A DNA stretch of 64,000 bases from Rubritalea squalenifaciens DSM 18772 (lineage in GTDB: Bacteria > Verrucomicrobiota > Verrucomicrobiia > Verrucomicrobiales > Akkermansiaceae). This document shows, in pieces, positions 1 to 9,340 of the stretch; positions within the stretch are counted from its first letter, which is position 1; each line of letters starts with the position of its first letter. The stretch is taken from assembly GCF_900141815.1 (NCBI RefSeq), contig NZ_FQYR01000002.1, positions 659,091 to 723,090 on the forward strand. The letters are read 5' to 3'. Made by a program: the position numbers and the translations under genes. The notes beneath the pieces were generated by a model. The model saw nothing but the letters and a program-made list of their open reading frames with translations. It ran no database searches and was not told the DNA's origin.

Positions 1-2
1 CC

Positions 3-3000
3 CTGTTTTCAGTCAGTAGTCATCAGCTGGGGGCTACTCAAGTCAACCCTCCCTACACTGACCCATCCGGGCCCAAGTGTGGTCCTTGCTGTGAAGGCGG
101 GGAGAATGTACCGACTACTCTTTCTGGCTCCGGTACTAACAGCCTCCACTGGAACGTGGGTATCGGTGTCTCTAGGCAGGATAAGGACGTGGACATCCAA
201 GTGCTTTCCAGACAGCCCGCCGTCGAGGGACACTCCGGGGGCACAAAGCGTACTTTCGAGCAGACCTTTAACAGCCTTTTTAACGATGATGCCATCGGAC
301 GTATTTCCCATAAGTTGGAATTGGATGCGGCCGACTTGTCAGGCGATGTCTTCGACCCTGCCGTGCTGAAGATAGCCAGTTCAGGCCATGATGAGCGGAT
401 CGAGCTGAACGGCTTTATCAATCAGGTTCTTACAGACAATGCTTTCACTCATGTCGACAAGAATACTGATGGCTTCAGGGTCAGAATTTGGAACCGCATG
501 GACATCAGCTTGGTCAAGCCATCGGGTGAGACCCTCTACACGGTACCTACTGAAGACCCTCTACAGGACATCACTTTCACCAAGCTGGCCGACTATCAGC
601 TGCAGATCGTCACCAAGGAGGACTTTGGTGCTAGTGGAGTGAGCACCAAGACCCAGAAATTCGTGCAAGACACTGTCAATGACACGATGACTACCTACAC
701 TTATGAGGGTGAGGGAACGGGAGGGACACTAGTAGCCCGTGAGGAACTCACGTTCTCCAACAGGGGGGCACGCAAGTGGGACTATACCATCGAGAGAAAG
801 CAGTACCGCGCTGACCTCAATGCAGATGGTACCTACGGAGCCGGTACTCTAGACCTGATAAATCATACCAGCGAAGTCTATCAGGATTTCTCGGAGAGCA
901 CCAATACGGCGGGAGGAGATCCGGGAGCCAAGAGACTGGTTTCAGTCGTGGTGGACCCTGGTACAGGAGGTGCTGCGCTGACGACCACCTATGAATATTA
1001 TCCTTCGACAGGAAATATCTTTACCGACGGTCGCCTCAAATCGGTGACCCGTCCAGACGGTTCATGGGAGTACTTCGAGTACACGGATACGGCAGGATCT
1101 TCCGTATCCTCCACCAAGAAATATTCTTCATGGAAGGACGTTACCATGGCTAACCGCACCCAGGCCAAGCTCGAAGAAACCATCTACGAGGCAGCCGGAA
1201 TGACCAAGACAACGACGGTCAACGGGGTGCAGATAGCAAAAAGTCAGACGGTGAAGTCATACGACACCAACAATGATATTCTGATTACCGAGAAAAAGTG
1301 GACCGGAAGCGAATGGGCTGAGATCACCACCGCCTATCATCCGGACGGGGCAGGTAGTCTGAAGGCTGGCCGCATGAAGTGGCGTAAAAATGCCGACGGG
1401 ACTTTTACCACCTGGAGCTATGTCCTGTCCAGTGGCGAGCTAACTGTCACCGAGGACAATGGAGCCGGGGGTACGGCTGCGGTGACCAGTGGCACCCGCA
1501 CGATTACCACCTACAACTCAGCTTACTTCGAGACAGGTATTGAGGTGCGTGACATCGCGACCAATCTGCTCATCAGTGCCAAGACAGCGGATACTGGTTA
1601 TGGTATGGATGCTTTGGGCCGTCCGATGAAGTGGTTCTTCAACGGGAATACCAGTGACTACGAGATTGAACAGCACGGCTGCTGCGGGCTTGAATTCAAG
1701 CGTGAGCGCTCAGGCGCCACCACGACTTACTCAAAGGATATCCTCAAGCGTACCTATCGTGTCACCAGCAAGCGCTCCTCGACCGGAGCCTCCATCTACA
1801 CGACCACAGCCTATGACGGACTGACCACCACGGTGAACCGCAATGACGGCACGACCACCCTGCTGGTGTCGGAAAGCACGAAGACACTCAGTGGCTTGAG
1901 CACGATCTACAAATATCCAGATGCCGACGGCGATAGTCAGCAAGAGACTGGTAGCCGGGTAACTGTTCACAATACTGGCAGCGGTTCTACGACGACAAAT
2001 ACCGCACCCGATGGCTCTACCACGGTAACCGTCACCTACATGGACGGCTCTACCAAGTCATCTACTGACCAGGCTAGTAACACGACCAGCTACGACAAGG
2101 GCACCCATACACTGAATGGCGGAGGTCTCTATACCTTGGTGACGGCTCCGAATACGACTCAAAGCACAAAGACTTACCGCGACCAGCTTGGTCGTACCTT
2201 CCGCACTGAATTCGCTGACGGTAATCATAGCGAAATGAGCTACTACGCGCAGACGGCAGCAGCTGGTGCACGGGGTAAGCTGCATGTCACCAAGGATGCG
2301 GACGAAGTGATCTTGGCGGATTCTGGTACCCACACATCCTACGGCTACAACGCAGAGGGCGAGCGCAACAGCGTGACTACCCAACTTCCAGACGACCAGC
2401 AGCTCGTCCAGACCACAGACACGGATGTAGTCAGTGATGGTACGCTCGGGGTCAGCCTCCGTACCCGGTCCTACACCAACGGAGTACTGGTTTCCACCAG
2501 TCTGCGCTCAGGTGACGGCTATTCTTCGAAAACAACGACACTCGCGGGCACCAGTAGCTCATCCCGTACTGTTCCGTTGATTACTTATTATGAGCAGGGC
2601 GATACGATCCCTCAAGGTAAGCAGATCGGAGACATCAAGACCATTGATGGAACCGACGGGAAGTGGGAGGTAACCAGCTTGGCAGCCGATGGCACCCAGC
2701 AGAAGCAGTTCTACAGCGATGGATTAATGAAGTCTACCGTCAGCTTCGAGAGCGGAGCGACACTTCCTTCCACAGCACCTGCGGACATCACCAATGTCAC
2801 CGACACAGGTTTCATCACGGGCGCAAGTGTCGCCTACGATGCCTTTGGCCGCACCACCAGCCGTACTGACGCCCGCACAGGCACGGTCACCTACAACAGC
2901 TACCGAGAGAACGGGGGACTTGTCTCCATGACGGATGCGGGCAGCCGCACCACCTCCTATGAGTACGACAAGATGGGCCGCACCATCCAGGTGAATGCCC

Positions 3001-5324
3001 CGGACACCGTAGATAGCAATAGCAACACGCTGGCGAACATCACCTACACCAGCTACTACCCGACCGGCCAGGTGAAGGCGACCTGGGGTGACCAGACCTA
3101 CGCCCGCTTCAATGTCTACGACAGTCTCAACCGATTGACTGAGCTGCGTACTTATCAGAACCTGGCACACGGTACCGAGCCTACTTCCGCAACGACTGGT
3201 TTCGCCAAGACTGCTTGGATCTACGACGGCCAGCGTGGATGGCTGCTTGAGAAAAACTACGACGGAGAAACCGATGACGGTTCCACAGATCCGGACTACA
3301 CCTACACCTCATCAGGCCGTCTGCTGACCCGTACGTGGGAGCGTGGCATCACCACGACCTACAGCTATGAGAACGGTATGTTGGCCGGAACAGACTATAG
3401 CGACTCGACTCCGGATATTTCCTACACTTACGATGCCTATGGTAGGGTAAGTACAGTGACGCAAGCCACGGACAACAACACCCATACCTACACGTATGAT
3501 GCCAATACACTGCATTTGGACAGTGAAACCATCAGCTATAATGCTGGATCAATGGTGTGGACCCTAGACCGTCACTACGACAGCCTCCTAAGGCCAGAAG
3601 GCTACGAGTTGAAGAACGGAGGGAACACGGTTACGGCAACTGGCTACGGCTACGACAATGCTGGCCGCTTGTATCAAGTAGGCGCCAGCTATCCGCTGTC
3701 TACCTCACCTGAGTTCACATACAGCTACCTCGCAGAGAGTGGTGGCATGGTGGGAGGCCTTACGGGCCCGGCTCATAGTGTAACCAATGCTTACGCAAGT
3801 GATCGCAATGTGCTCACTCAGAAGAAAAACGAAGACCAGGCAACGACTCCGGCAACCGTGAGTCACTTCACCTATGCGGTGAATGCCCTCGGTCAGCGCG
3901 AGAGCCAGACCACAGCTGGCACAGCCTTCAGCTCCAGCTTCGTACGCAGCTTCGGCTATGACGCCAAAGGTCAGGTTGTATCCGATAATCACGACACAAA
4001 CAACGCCTTTGACCGCAGCTATGCCTTCGATGGCATCGGCAACCGTACTACAGCTACGGAAGACAGCACTACGGTCAACTACACGGCTAACAGCAAGAAC
4101 CAGTACAGCTCTGTAGGTGGTACTACACAGGTTCACGATGCAGACGGAAACCTCACCAATGACGGAACTCAGAAGTATATATACGATGCAGAGAACAGGC
4201 TTGTGAAGGTGACAGACCAGAGTGACGTGGAGATTGTAGCGTATGAGTATGATTTTGCCTCCCGCAGAATAACAAGGACAGAAGGAGCAAATGTCTCCCG
4301 CTATATTTATAAAGGCTGGAATCCAGTAGCGGTCTACACGGGGACAACACTTTCCAGAACCTACACATGGGGTCAAGACATCTCAGACTCCATGCAGGGA
4401 GCTGGTGGCGTAGGTGGCTTGCTTGCAGTCAAGGAAGCTTCCAGCGGTCACAGCTACTATCCGACCTACGATGGCAATGGGAACGTCTCTGAATATCTGG
4501 ACTCCGCTGGCGCAGTCGTTACTCACTATGAGTACGATGCCTTCGGTAAGACGGTCAACGATACCACCCAGAACACGAAGAACTTCGCGCACCGCTTCTC
4601 CACGAAGCAGTGGGACGGCGAAGCTGGGCTATACTACTACGGCTACCGCTACTATGCCCCAGAGACGGGCAGGTGGATCAATCGTGACCCACTTGAAGAG
4701 TGGGGCGGATTGAATATGTACGATATATTGTCTGGGGATGTGGTGAATCATATAGATTTGCTAGGGTTATATGCTACAGGTAGAGATCTACTTACAAAGA
4801 TTGCTTGTGAGGCTCATAAAAAAACTAAAGGTCATGGAAATGAAGAGTGTTATGTTGTATGTAGAAAATGTGATAAAAAGACTGGGGAAATTATTGACCA
4901 GAAAATATTGAGCAGAGCAGGGAATGAAAGTCAGTGTATTCCACCGATCTGCCCCGAAGGATTCAAAAAAATATTAGATTTGCATACTCATCCAGGTTCC
5001 AATCCTGAACCATCGCCTTCTGATAGAAATGGGAAAAAAACAAACCCCGATGTTCCTCATTACATTGTCACTGAGCCTGAGAGTGGAAAACCTCCAGGAA
5101 TAATTGAAATCATCGAATATGGAGAGAAAGGTGGAGGTTTAAATAACAAAAGCTGGCATTATGATTGCGATAATAAAAAGTTTCTCAGTGAGACTGAAGT
5201 TCGACAGAGGCGGAACAGGTTAGAAGAAAGAGAAGAGGAAGCTAGAAAAGAAGCAGAAAAGGAACGTAAACGTAGAGAAAGAGAGGAGCGTAGAAGAAGG
5301 AGAGAAGAGAGAAAAAGAAGGTGA
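3..5324 (+). CDS. Rhs/YD-repeat polymorphic toxin, 5' end outside the window
   Basis: The frame is open from base 3, so the gene starts before the window and at least 1773 residues are visible. Tyr-Asp (YD) repeats such as YEYDKMGR and YTYDAYGR run through most of it, forming the shell that encapsulates Rhs toxins. The Rhs-associated core ends near base 4764 (YYYGYRYY, GRWINRDPLE, then DLLGL). The tip after the core (about 4765-5324, 186 aa) is AT-richer than the shell and holds HTHP...SPSD, an exact H-x-H-x7-S-x2-D JAMM motif (bases 4983-5024), with an upstream Glu in NEECYVV as a possible third element. This suggests a JAB/DUF4329-like peptidase toxin. The protein ends in about 40 Arg/Glu-rich residues. 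The GTG at 156 is internal, not a start. The Rhs call is firm; toxin activity is inferred. Confidence 0.93.
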   Translation: MFSVSSHQLGATQVNPPYTDPSGPKCGPCCEGGENVPTTLSGSGTNSLHWNVGIGVSRQDKDVDIQVLSRQPAVEGHSGGTKRTFEQTFNSLFNDDAIGRISHKLELDAADLSGDVFDPAVLKIASSGHDERIELNGFINQVLTDNAFTHVDKNTDGFRVRIWNRMDISLVKPSGETLYTVPTEDPLQDITFTKLADYQLQIVTKEDFGASGVSTKTQKFVQDTVNDTMTTYTYEGEGTGGTLVAREELTFSNRGARKWDYTIERKQYRADLNADGTYGAGTLDLINHTSEVYQDFSESTNTAGGDPGAKRLVSVVVDPGTGGAALTTTYEYYPSTGNIFTDGRLKSVTRPDGSWEYFEYTDTAGSSVSSTKKYSSWKDVTMANRTQAKLEETIYEAAGMTKTTTVNGVQIAKSQTVKSYDTNNDILITEKKWTGSEWAEITTAYHPDGAGSLKAGRMKWRKNADGTFTTWSYVLSSGELTVTEDNGAGGTAAVTSGTRTITTYNSAYFETGIEVRDIATNLLISAKTADTGYGMDALGRPMKWFFNGNTSDYEIEQHGCCGLEFKRERSGATTTYSKDILKRTYRVTSKRSSTGASIYTTTAYDGLTTTVNRNDGTTTLLVSESTKTLSGLSTIYKYPDADGDSQQETGSRVTVHNTGSGSTTTNTAPDGSTTVTVTYMDGSTKSSTDQASNTTSYDKGTHTLNGGGLYTLVTAPNTTQSTKTYRDQLGRTFRTEFADGNHSEMSYYAQTAAAGARGKLHVTKDADEVILADSGTHTSYGYNAEGERNSVTTQLPDDQQLVQTTDTDVVSDGTLGVSLRTRSYTNGVLVSTSLRSGDGYSSKTTTLAGTSSSSRTVPLITYYEQGDTIPQGKQIGDIKTIDGTDGKWEVTSLAADGTQQKQFYSDGLMKSTVSFESGATLPSTAPADITNVTDTGFITGASVAYDAFGRTTSRTDARTGTVTYNSYRENGGLVSMTDAGSRTTSYEYDKMGRTIQVNAPDTVDSNSNTLANITYTSYYPTGQVKATWGDQTYARFNVYDSLNRLTELRTYQNLAHGTEPTSATTGFAKTAWIYDGQRGWLLEKNYDGETDDGSTDPDYTYTSSGRLLTRTWERGITTTYSYENGMLAGTDYSDSTPDISYTYDAYGRVSTVTQATDNNTHTYTYDANTLHLDSETISYNAGSMVWTLDRHYDSLLRPEGYELKNGGNTVTATGYGYDNAGRLYQVGASYPLSTSPEFTYSYLAESGGMVGGLTGPAHSVTNAYASDRNVLTQKKNEDQATTPATVSHFTYAVNALGQRESQTTAGTAFSSSFVRSFGYDAKGQVVSDNHDTNNAFDRSYAFDGIGNRTTATEDSTTVNYTANSKNQYSSVGGTTQVHDADGNLTNDGTQKYIYDAENRLVKVTDQSDVEIVAYEYDFASRRITRTEGANVSRYIYKGWNPVAVYTGTTLSRTYTWGQDISDSMQGAGGVGGLLAVKEASSGHSYYPTYDGNGNVSEYLDSAGAVVTHYEYDAFGKTVNDTTQNTKNFAHRFSTKQWDGEAGLYYYGYRYYAPETGRWINRDPLEEWGGLNMYDILSGDVVNHIDLLGLYATGRDLLTKIACEAHKKTKGHGNEECYVVCRKCDKKTGEIIDQKILSRAGNESQCIPPICPEGFKKILDLHTHPGSNPEPSPSDRNGKKTNPDVPHYIVTEPESGKPPGIIEIIEYGEKGGGLNNKSWHYDCDNKKFLSETEVRQRRNRLEEREEEARKEAEKERKRREREERRRRREERKRR

Positions 5325-5372
5325 AAGAAATGATTTCTTTCGTAATCTAAATATTATATAAATACAAAAAGC

Positions 5373-5984
5373 ATGATTATTTTCAATAGTTGGACTGTGA
5401 AGCTTGTGGCTTTCTTGTTGTTTTTGCAATTATCCGCAGTTGCGAATGATGTGAACCTTACACCAAAGAATGAATATCTTCTTCGTCAAAAGGACTTACA
5501 TGAAAAATATCATAAGCATTTAATAATTGATGTGTATGATTCAGCTAACAACTATTTAACTGTTGTTTTTCTGAACGATAAATTCGTTTTTACGGAACTA
5601 CGAGATGGTAAATTAAAAATATCTGGATCAGTTGAATGCTCGATGTCTAATGATTTGCAAAATTTGATTTTACAGTCAGACGGTATCTTTAGTTTGAGTG
5701 AAAAAGATAAAGAAATCATGGATCGTGGAAGAGACGGTATTGGCATTACAATTAGGCGTGGCAATAATAGTGCCTTTTATTGGAGTCCTTACTATCTTTA
5801 TCTAGTTAGTAAAAATGAAAAGTTTAAGGATGCTTGGACAGATATAGATATTAGTGTGATGGCTAGATTTAATTTTGAATTAGCCAAATTTTTCCCAATC
5901 CTTTCTCAGAATATATCTAGTTGTCTTAATAAAACTTATAAAGTAAATTGGAATTTTGAAAAGGAAGGCAAACCTCAGCCATAA
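5373..5984 (+). CDS. Small secreted protein, candidate immunity partner of the Rhs toxin
   Basis: This 203-aa protein has an N-terminal hydrophobic stretch (VKLVAFLLFLQLSAVAN) that looks like a signal peptide. The rest is a soluble domain of no family I recognise. It starts 48 bp after the Rhs stop, on the same strand and in the same AT-rich composition as the toxin tip. That is where polymorphic-toxin immunity genes usually sit, so an immunity role is inferred from position alone. The signal peptide would place it in the periplasm or outer envelope. The C-terminus is KPQP, almost the same as the KSQP end of the unrelated gene at 7283, and both are followed by the same 3' module. Confidence 0.65.
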   Translation: MIIFNSWTVKLVAFLLFLQLSAVANDVNLTPKNEYLLRQKDLHEKYHKHLIIDVYDSANNYLTVVFLNDKFVFTELRDGKLKISGSVECSMSNDLQNLILQSDGIFSLSEKDKEIMDRGRDGIGITIRRGNNSAFYWSPYYLYLVSKNEKFKDAWTDIDISVMARFNFELAKFFPILSQNISSCLNKTYKVNWNFEKEGKPQP

Positions 5985-5988
5985 AAAA

Positions 5989-6070
5989 ATGAACAGGCGC
6001 GACCAACCAATGCACGTTGTATGCCAACTGCATTGGTAATGGTGAAGTTCGTCCAGCTTCTCGGCTATAA
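5989..6070 (+). repeat. 82-bp 3' flanking module, copy 1
   Basis: The segment begins ATGAACAGGCGC, continues through the conserved block CCAACCAATGCACGTTGT and ends TCCAGCTTCTCGG. A second copy lies at 7819-7900 after another small secreted gene. In both copies the gap between the conserved block and the TCCAGCTTC block is 31 bp, although the sequence in the gap differs. Copy 1 contains a 9-bp perfect inverted repeat, ACCAATGCA (6006-6014) and TGCATTGGT (6029-6037), so it can form a hairpin. The similarity also reaches upstream into the last codons of the two genes. The function is unknown; it could be a recombination or cassette-end sequence, or a terminator-like RNA. Confidence 0.6.
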
Positions 6071-6072
6071 AT

Positions 6073-6133
6073 GTTACGCACCGATTTGAGACCGTATGAT
6101 ATTGCCGAATTGATGTCGTAGGATTTTTGTTGG
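6073..6133 (+). repeat. Direct repeat copy A, short form
   Basis: This is a 61-bp sequence beginning GTTACGCACCGATTTGAGAC and ending GGATTTTTGTTGG. It is nearly identical to the first 61 bp of the copies at 6537 and 6997, then diverges. This copy lacks the terminator half seen in the other two. It lies just after the 82-bp module and just before the IS110 remnant. Confidence 0.8.
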
Positions 6134-6175
6134 TTTCTCAGCTTCATGTAACACATTAAAAGGACAGCAACTGTA

Positions 6176-6679
<504 letters not shown>

Positions 6680-6994
6680 GGGCTCTGCCCCAGACCCCGG
6701 GATTTTCCGAGGCATGGCACAGGCTCTCGATGAGCCGTTTTTTATGATGCGGAAGGCCGCACCCACTGTGTGTTGTTGGATGCGGCCCTGTTTTTACGAC
6801 GCTATCGGTCGCCCGTGCTTCCGGTTATCCCTTGGCCTGGATGCGTCCCCGCAGAGCCAGCCTCCGTTTAGCCGAAAATCTATGATGTGGATTGTGCTAG
6901 AGCTTGTGCTTTTCCTTGTTGGTCATCGCTATGGGCTGGATGGGTTCGAGCTGCTGGTTGTGACGCCAGTGGGGCTGCATGAGCACTGCGTTAA
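6680..6994. other. Stretch without a supported gene, between repeats B and C
   Basis: No frame here has protein-like composition. The longest + frame (6654-7013) starts inside repeat B and I do not regard it as a gene. A small hairpin GGCTC/GAGCC followed by six T near 6724-6745 could be another terminator. The segment is GC-richer than its surroundings and looks like decayed DNA. Confidence 0.5.
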
Positions 6995-7139
6995 CTGTTA
7001 CGCACCGATTTGAGACCGTATGATCTTGCCGAATTGATGTCGTAGGAATTTTGTTGGATTACCACGTTTTCATCAGAATTTGATTCCAGAAGCATCATGC
7101 TCCGTGAGGAGATGTGATGCTTTTTGCGTTCAGGCGATG
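6995..7139 (+). repeat. Direct repeat copy C with terminator half
   Basis: This is the third copy of the unit described at 6535-6679, with only scattered substitutions. It lies about 145 bp before the small secreted gene at 7283. Confidence 0.85.
7090..7125 (+). terminator. Rho-independent terminator in repeat C
   Basis: This copy of the hairpin has diverged from repeat B, yet the stem is kept: AAGCATCA pairs with TGATGCTT, two G-U pairs extend it, and five T follow. Retained pairing despite substitutions suggests the structure has been functional. Confidence 0.65.
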
Positions 7140-7282
7140 TACAATAAAAGGACATTTTAAGAGAAGAGAATGCTTGCTGAGAGCCGGTTTCGTGTTAGAT
7201 GCTAGGGGTGTCGCATGCCTGAAATTGTCAGTCTTTTTATTAGCGATAATGAATATGACTCTGTTCCGTGCAAAAAAAATAA

Positions 7283-7786
7283 ATGAACTTACTTCGAATA
7301 ATTATTATCTGGGCAATGCTTTATGTATTGGGCAATGCAGAGAAGCAAACTGTCTTTAAATTGAAAGAGTATTGTGGACAGTCGGTAGAGCGATTTGACG
7401 ATGATTATTACTATCTTGATTTAACCAAGATGGTCAAAGTTGAGGGTCTTACAACTGAGGCCAAACCAACTAGTGAAGGGCCGCTGCTTCCAACAATTTT
7501 CTTTTTCATAGCTGAGATTGACGACAGTGGATCGGATTACCTATGTGAAATGTATGTTTTGTCAGGGCGGATCAGGGTAATACAGAAAATGGAGGAGAGA
7601 AAAAGTGGGGTGCTAAAGTTAAAAATAGAAGACTATTTAAAAAGTAACAAGTGGTATCGAAGTGGAAAACTCTATGAGAAGCTACTCAAAACTGCAGAGA
7701 AGGATTTCCCAGAATCAATTAAGCTACATAAAAAATTTATAGATCTTCAGAAAGCTTCGCGACAAGATAGTAAATCTCAACCATAG
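7283..7786 (+). CDS. Small secreted protein, possible orphan immunity or effector gene
   Basis: This 167-aa protein has a short hydrophobic leader (LLRIIIIWAMLYVLGNA) that looks like a signal peptide. Its mature part is rich in Lys, Glu and Tyr, and I recognise no family. It is not obviously similar to the 203-aa protein at 5373. It nevertheless ends in KSQP and is followed by the same 3' module, so the two genes may occupy equivalent slots in a modular island downstream of the Rhs gene. The composition is AT-rich, like the Rhs tip. An orphan immunity gene is one reading; there is no direct evidence for it. Confidence 0.6.
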   Translation: MNLLRIIIIWAMLYVLGNAEKQTVFKLKEYCGQSVERFDDDYYYLDLTKMVKVEGLTTEAKPTSEGPLLPTIFFFIAEIDDSGSDYLCEMYVLSGRIRVIQKMEERKSGVLKLKIEDYLKSNKWYRSGKLYEKLLKTAEKDFPESIKLHKKFIDLQKASRQDSKSQP

Positions 7787-7818
7787 CGATCCTAACAGAA
7801 ATTGTGACGGATTTGGAT

Positions 7819-7900
7819 ATGAACAAGTGCAACCAACCAATGCACGTTGTGCTTTAAGTTTATTGTTAGATGTGTTTTTCATCCAGCTTCACGGTTAAGA
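7819..7900 (+). repeat. 82-bp 3' flanking module, copy 2
   Basis: This second copy of the module at 5989-6070 starts ATGAACAAGTGC, shares the block ACCAACCAATGCACGTTGT, has the same 31-bp spacing and ends TCCAGCTTCACGG. Its hairpin is different: GTGCA pairs with TGCAC around the CCAACC loop. A CTAACA (7792) to TGTTAG (7864) pairing also spans the start of the module. Confidence 0.6.
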
Positions 7901-7974
7901 TCTCAGTGATTTTCTGGTGGACGACTGAGTGCGAATGGAGAGAGTGTCAGTAAGTGTTTTTCATTTGTTAGATC

Positions 7975-8316
7975 ATGATGAAGAAAATTAAAACAGGTAT
8001 AGATGTGTGTTTATCGCTGATGTCTTGCATGGTCTACGTCTATGTCTGGTATATAGCCGAAAGATTCGAAAAAGTGGCGGCGCAACAAGGATGGGCTGGC
8101 ATGTCGTTCGCAAAGGTGAACGAGTTGATTTTCTTTCACAGCGAGTGGCTGATTGCACTATTTATCCTGCTTCAAATTGGGTACGTGCTGATGGATTGGA
8201 GGTGCGGAAAATCCATCAATCATTCACGGGTGATGTGGCTTCCGGTGTTTTTAGGGGTTTGGGTTTCGTTGGCATACATACTGGAGAGTCTGAGAATGAT
8301 TCCTGCGTCCATCTAG
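7975..8316 (+). CDS. Small membrane protein of unknown function
   Basis: This 113-aa protein has about three predicted membrane segments (VCLSLMSCMVYVYVWYIA, WLIALFILLQIGYVLM and VMWLPVFLGVWVSLAYIL). I do not recognise a family. The ATG-ATG start has no clear ribosome binding site. It lies between the second 3' module and the toxin-antitoxin pair, so it may be another island gene. A competing + frame at 8007-8348 overlaps it but has no protein-like character. Confidence 0.6.
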   Translation: MMKKIKTGIDVCLSLMSCMVYVYVWYIAERFEKVAAQQGWAGMSFAKVNELIFFHSEWLIALFILLQIGYVLMDWRCGKSINHSRVMWLPVFLGVWVSLAYILESLRMIPASI

Positions 8317-8403
8317 GAGACGAACCCTCGCTTGTGACTATGGCGTAGGCGTGCGAACTAATCTACTTCTGACTACATACCCAAGCAGCTCAATAATGAA
8401 TCT

Positions 8404-8898
8404 TCAGACTAAGTTCTTTTGGATATCTTTGATTGTGAGAAACATTTGTCCCTCGTGGAACTCAATAAATCCGTATTTGGAATAAAAGGCACGTGCTTGG
8501 TCGTGTAATGAATCAACAGCAACAGCCCAGGCTCCGATAGAATCTGTGATTTGTAAGGATTTATGACAGGCACTAATGAGGAGTAGCTCACCAAAGCCGT
8601 TGCCTTTGTAGGCTTGTGATACTGCAAGTCGGCCCAACAAAATCATGGGAACTTGAGGGTAACGTGGAAGCTTCTTTTTAAAGTCTTCTGGGATAGCCTC
8701 TAGCTCAATTGATAGAGTGGAAAGGGTGTAGTAGCCGAGAATTTGAGATTGTTCCTGTTCGTGTAAAATGAAGCAACTCGCTACTTTATTACGCAGATCT
8801 TGGGAAACTTGGCTGCGTATGTAGGCGTCCAACAATGGCTCACCACAAGTAAAGCCCTTACGATCAAAGCTTTTATTGAAAGGACTGATTGAAAGCAT
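8404..8898 (-). CDS. GNAT acetyltransferase toxin, TacT type
   Basis: The 164-aa protein has the GNAT fold signature of TacT/AtaT-like toxins. These acetylate the amino group of charged aminoacyl-tRNAs and so block translation. It shows LGRLAVSQAYKGNGFGELLL (about residues 88-107, acetyl-CoA-binding motif A) and FYSKYGF (138-144, with the catalytic-type Tyr). The N-terminal LLDAYIRSQVSQD is typical of this subgroup. It begins directly after the stop codon of the antitoxin gene (TAA then ATG, no gap), so the two are translationally coupled. The toxin role is inferred from family and pairing. Confidence 0.9.
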   Translation of the reverse strand: MLSISPFNKSFDRKGFTCGEPLLDAYIRSQVSQDLRNKVASCFILHEQEQSQILGYYTLSTLSIELEAIPEDFKKKLPRYPQVPMILLGRLAVSQAYKGNGFGELLLISACHKSLQITDSIGAWAVAVDSLHDQARAFYSKYGFIEFHEGQMFLTIKDIQKNLV

Positions 8899-9171
8899 TT
8901 ACTGGATACCTGAATCTTTGTAACGCTTAGCCGCAGATTTGAGTGCTGGAATGTCACGTGCATCACCCATGAGAGCATCCACGAGCTTTTCGCTATCACT
9001 GCGATTGAGCTTCCATATTTGGTCACGCTGTAAAGTTTTCTTAACGCAAGCACCCAAGTTCCGGACTAGATAGTCAGTTAGACTGAGTCCTTCCATTTCA
9101 GCAGCTAAAATGAGTTCTTGCTTAAATTCTGGTGCCACTCGGGCCTGAATATTTGCAGTTGCGGTAGCCAT
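8899..9171 (-). CDS. DUF1778 ribbon-helix-helix antitoxin, TacA type
   Basis: This 90-aa protein has an N-terminal ribbon-helix-helix DNA-binding part (NIQARVAPEFKQELILAAE, GLSLTDYLV). Its C-terminal tail (LVDALMGDARDIPALKSAAK) is of the kind that blocks the active site of the GNAT toxin. It is the first gene of a two-gene unit with the toxin downstream, the usual order. A clear ribosome binding site (AGGAG, + strand 9180-9184) lies 8 bases before the start. Such antitoxins normally repress their own promoter together with the toxin. Confidence 0.9.
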   Translation of the reverse strand: MATATANIQARVAPEFKQELILAAEMEGLSLTDYLVRNLGACVKKTLQRDQIWKLNRSDSEKLVDALMGDARDIPALKSAAKRYKDSGIQ

Positions 9172-9194
9172 GGTTTGATCTCCTTATGGGGTTA

Positions 9195-9215
9195 AATGTA
9201 TTGCAATGTGCACTA
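9195..9215 (-). promoter_or_regulatory. Candidate operator/promoter of the toxin-antitoxin unit
   Basis: An 8-bp perfect palindrome, ATTGCAAT (9200-9207), lies about 30 bases upstream of the antitoxin start, where the promoter and the ribbon-helix-helix operator are expected. This is suggestive only. Confidence 0.35.
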
Positions 9216-9340
9216 CAAATCAACTGTTTTGTATCACGGCAGCCATGGTTGTAGAGGTGAAGATACCGAGAACTTTCCGCATTCTGTCTGCCTGCGCAAA
9301 TGATCTTGACGATGGGGAGGGGGGAAGGGGATGCTCAGGC

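Noticed and set aside
3705-4376. 223-aa minus-strand frame inside the Rhs gene
   Set aside because: It is the antisense of YD repeats, which often leave long open frames on the other strand.
7114-7359. 81-aa + strand frame
   Set aside because: It also starts inside a repeat copy and overlaps the better supported secreted gene at 7283.
7791-7871. Possible integron attC site (CTAACA ... GTTAGAT) after the 7283 gene
   Set aside because: The 3' GTTAGAT fits the core-site consensus, but the 5' side breaks RYYYAAC at its first base, the first module copy lacks both sites, and no integron integrase is visible. I report the shared module without calling it attC.
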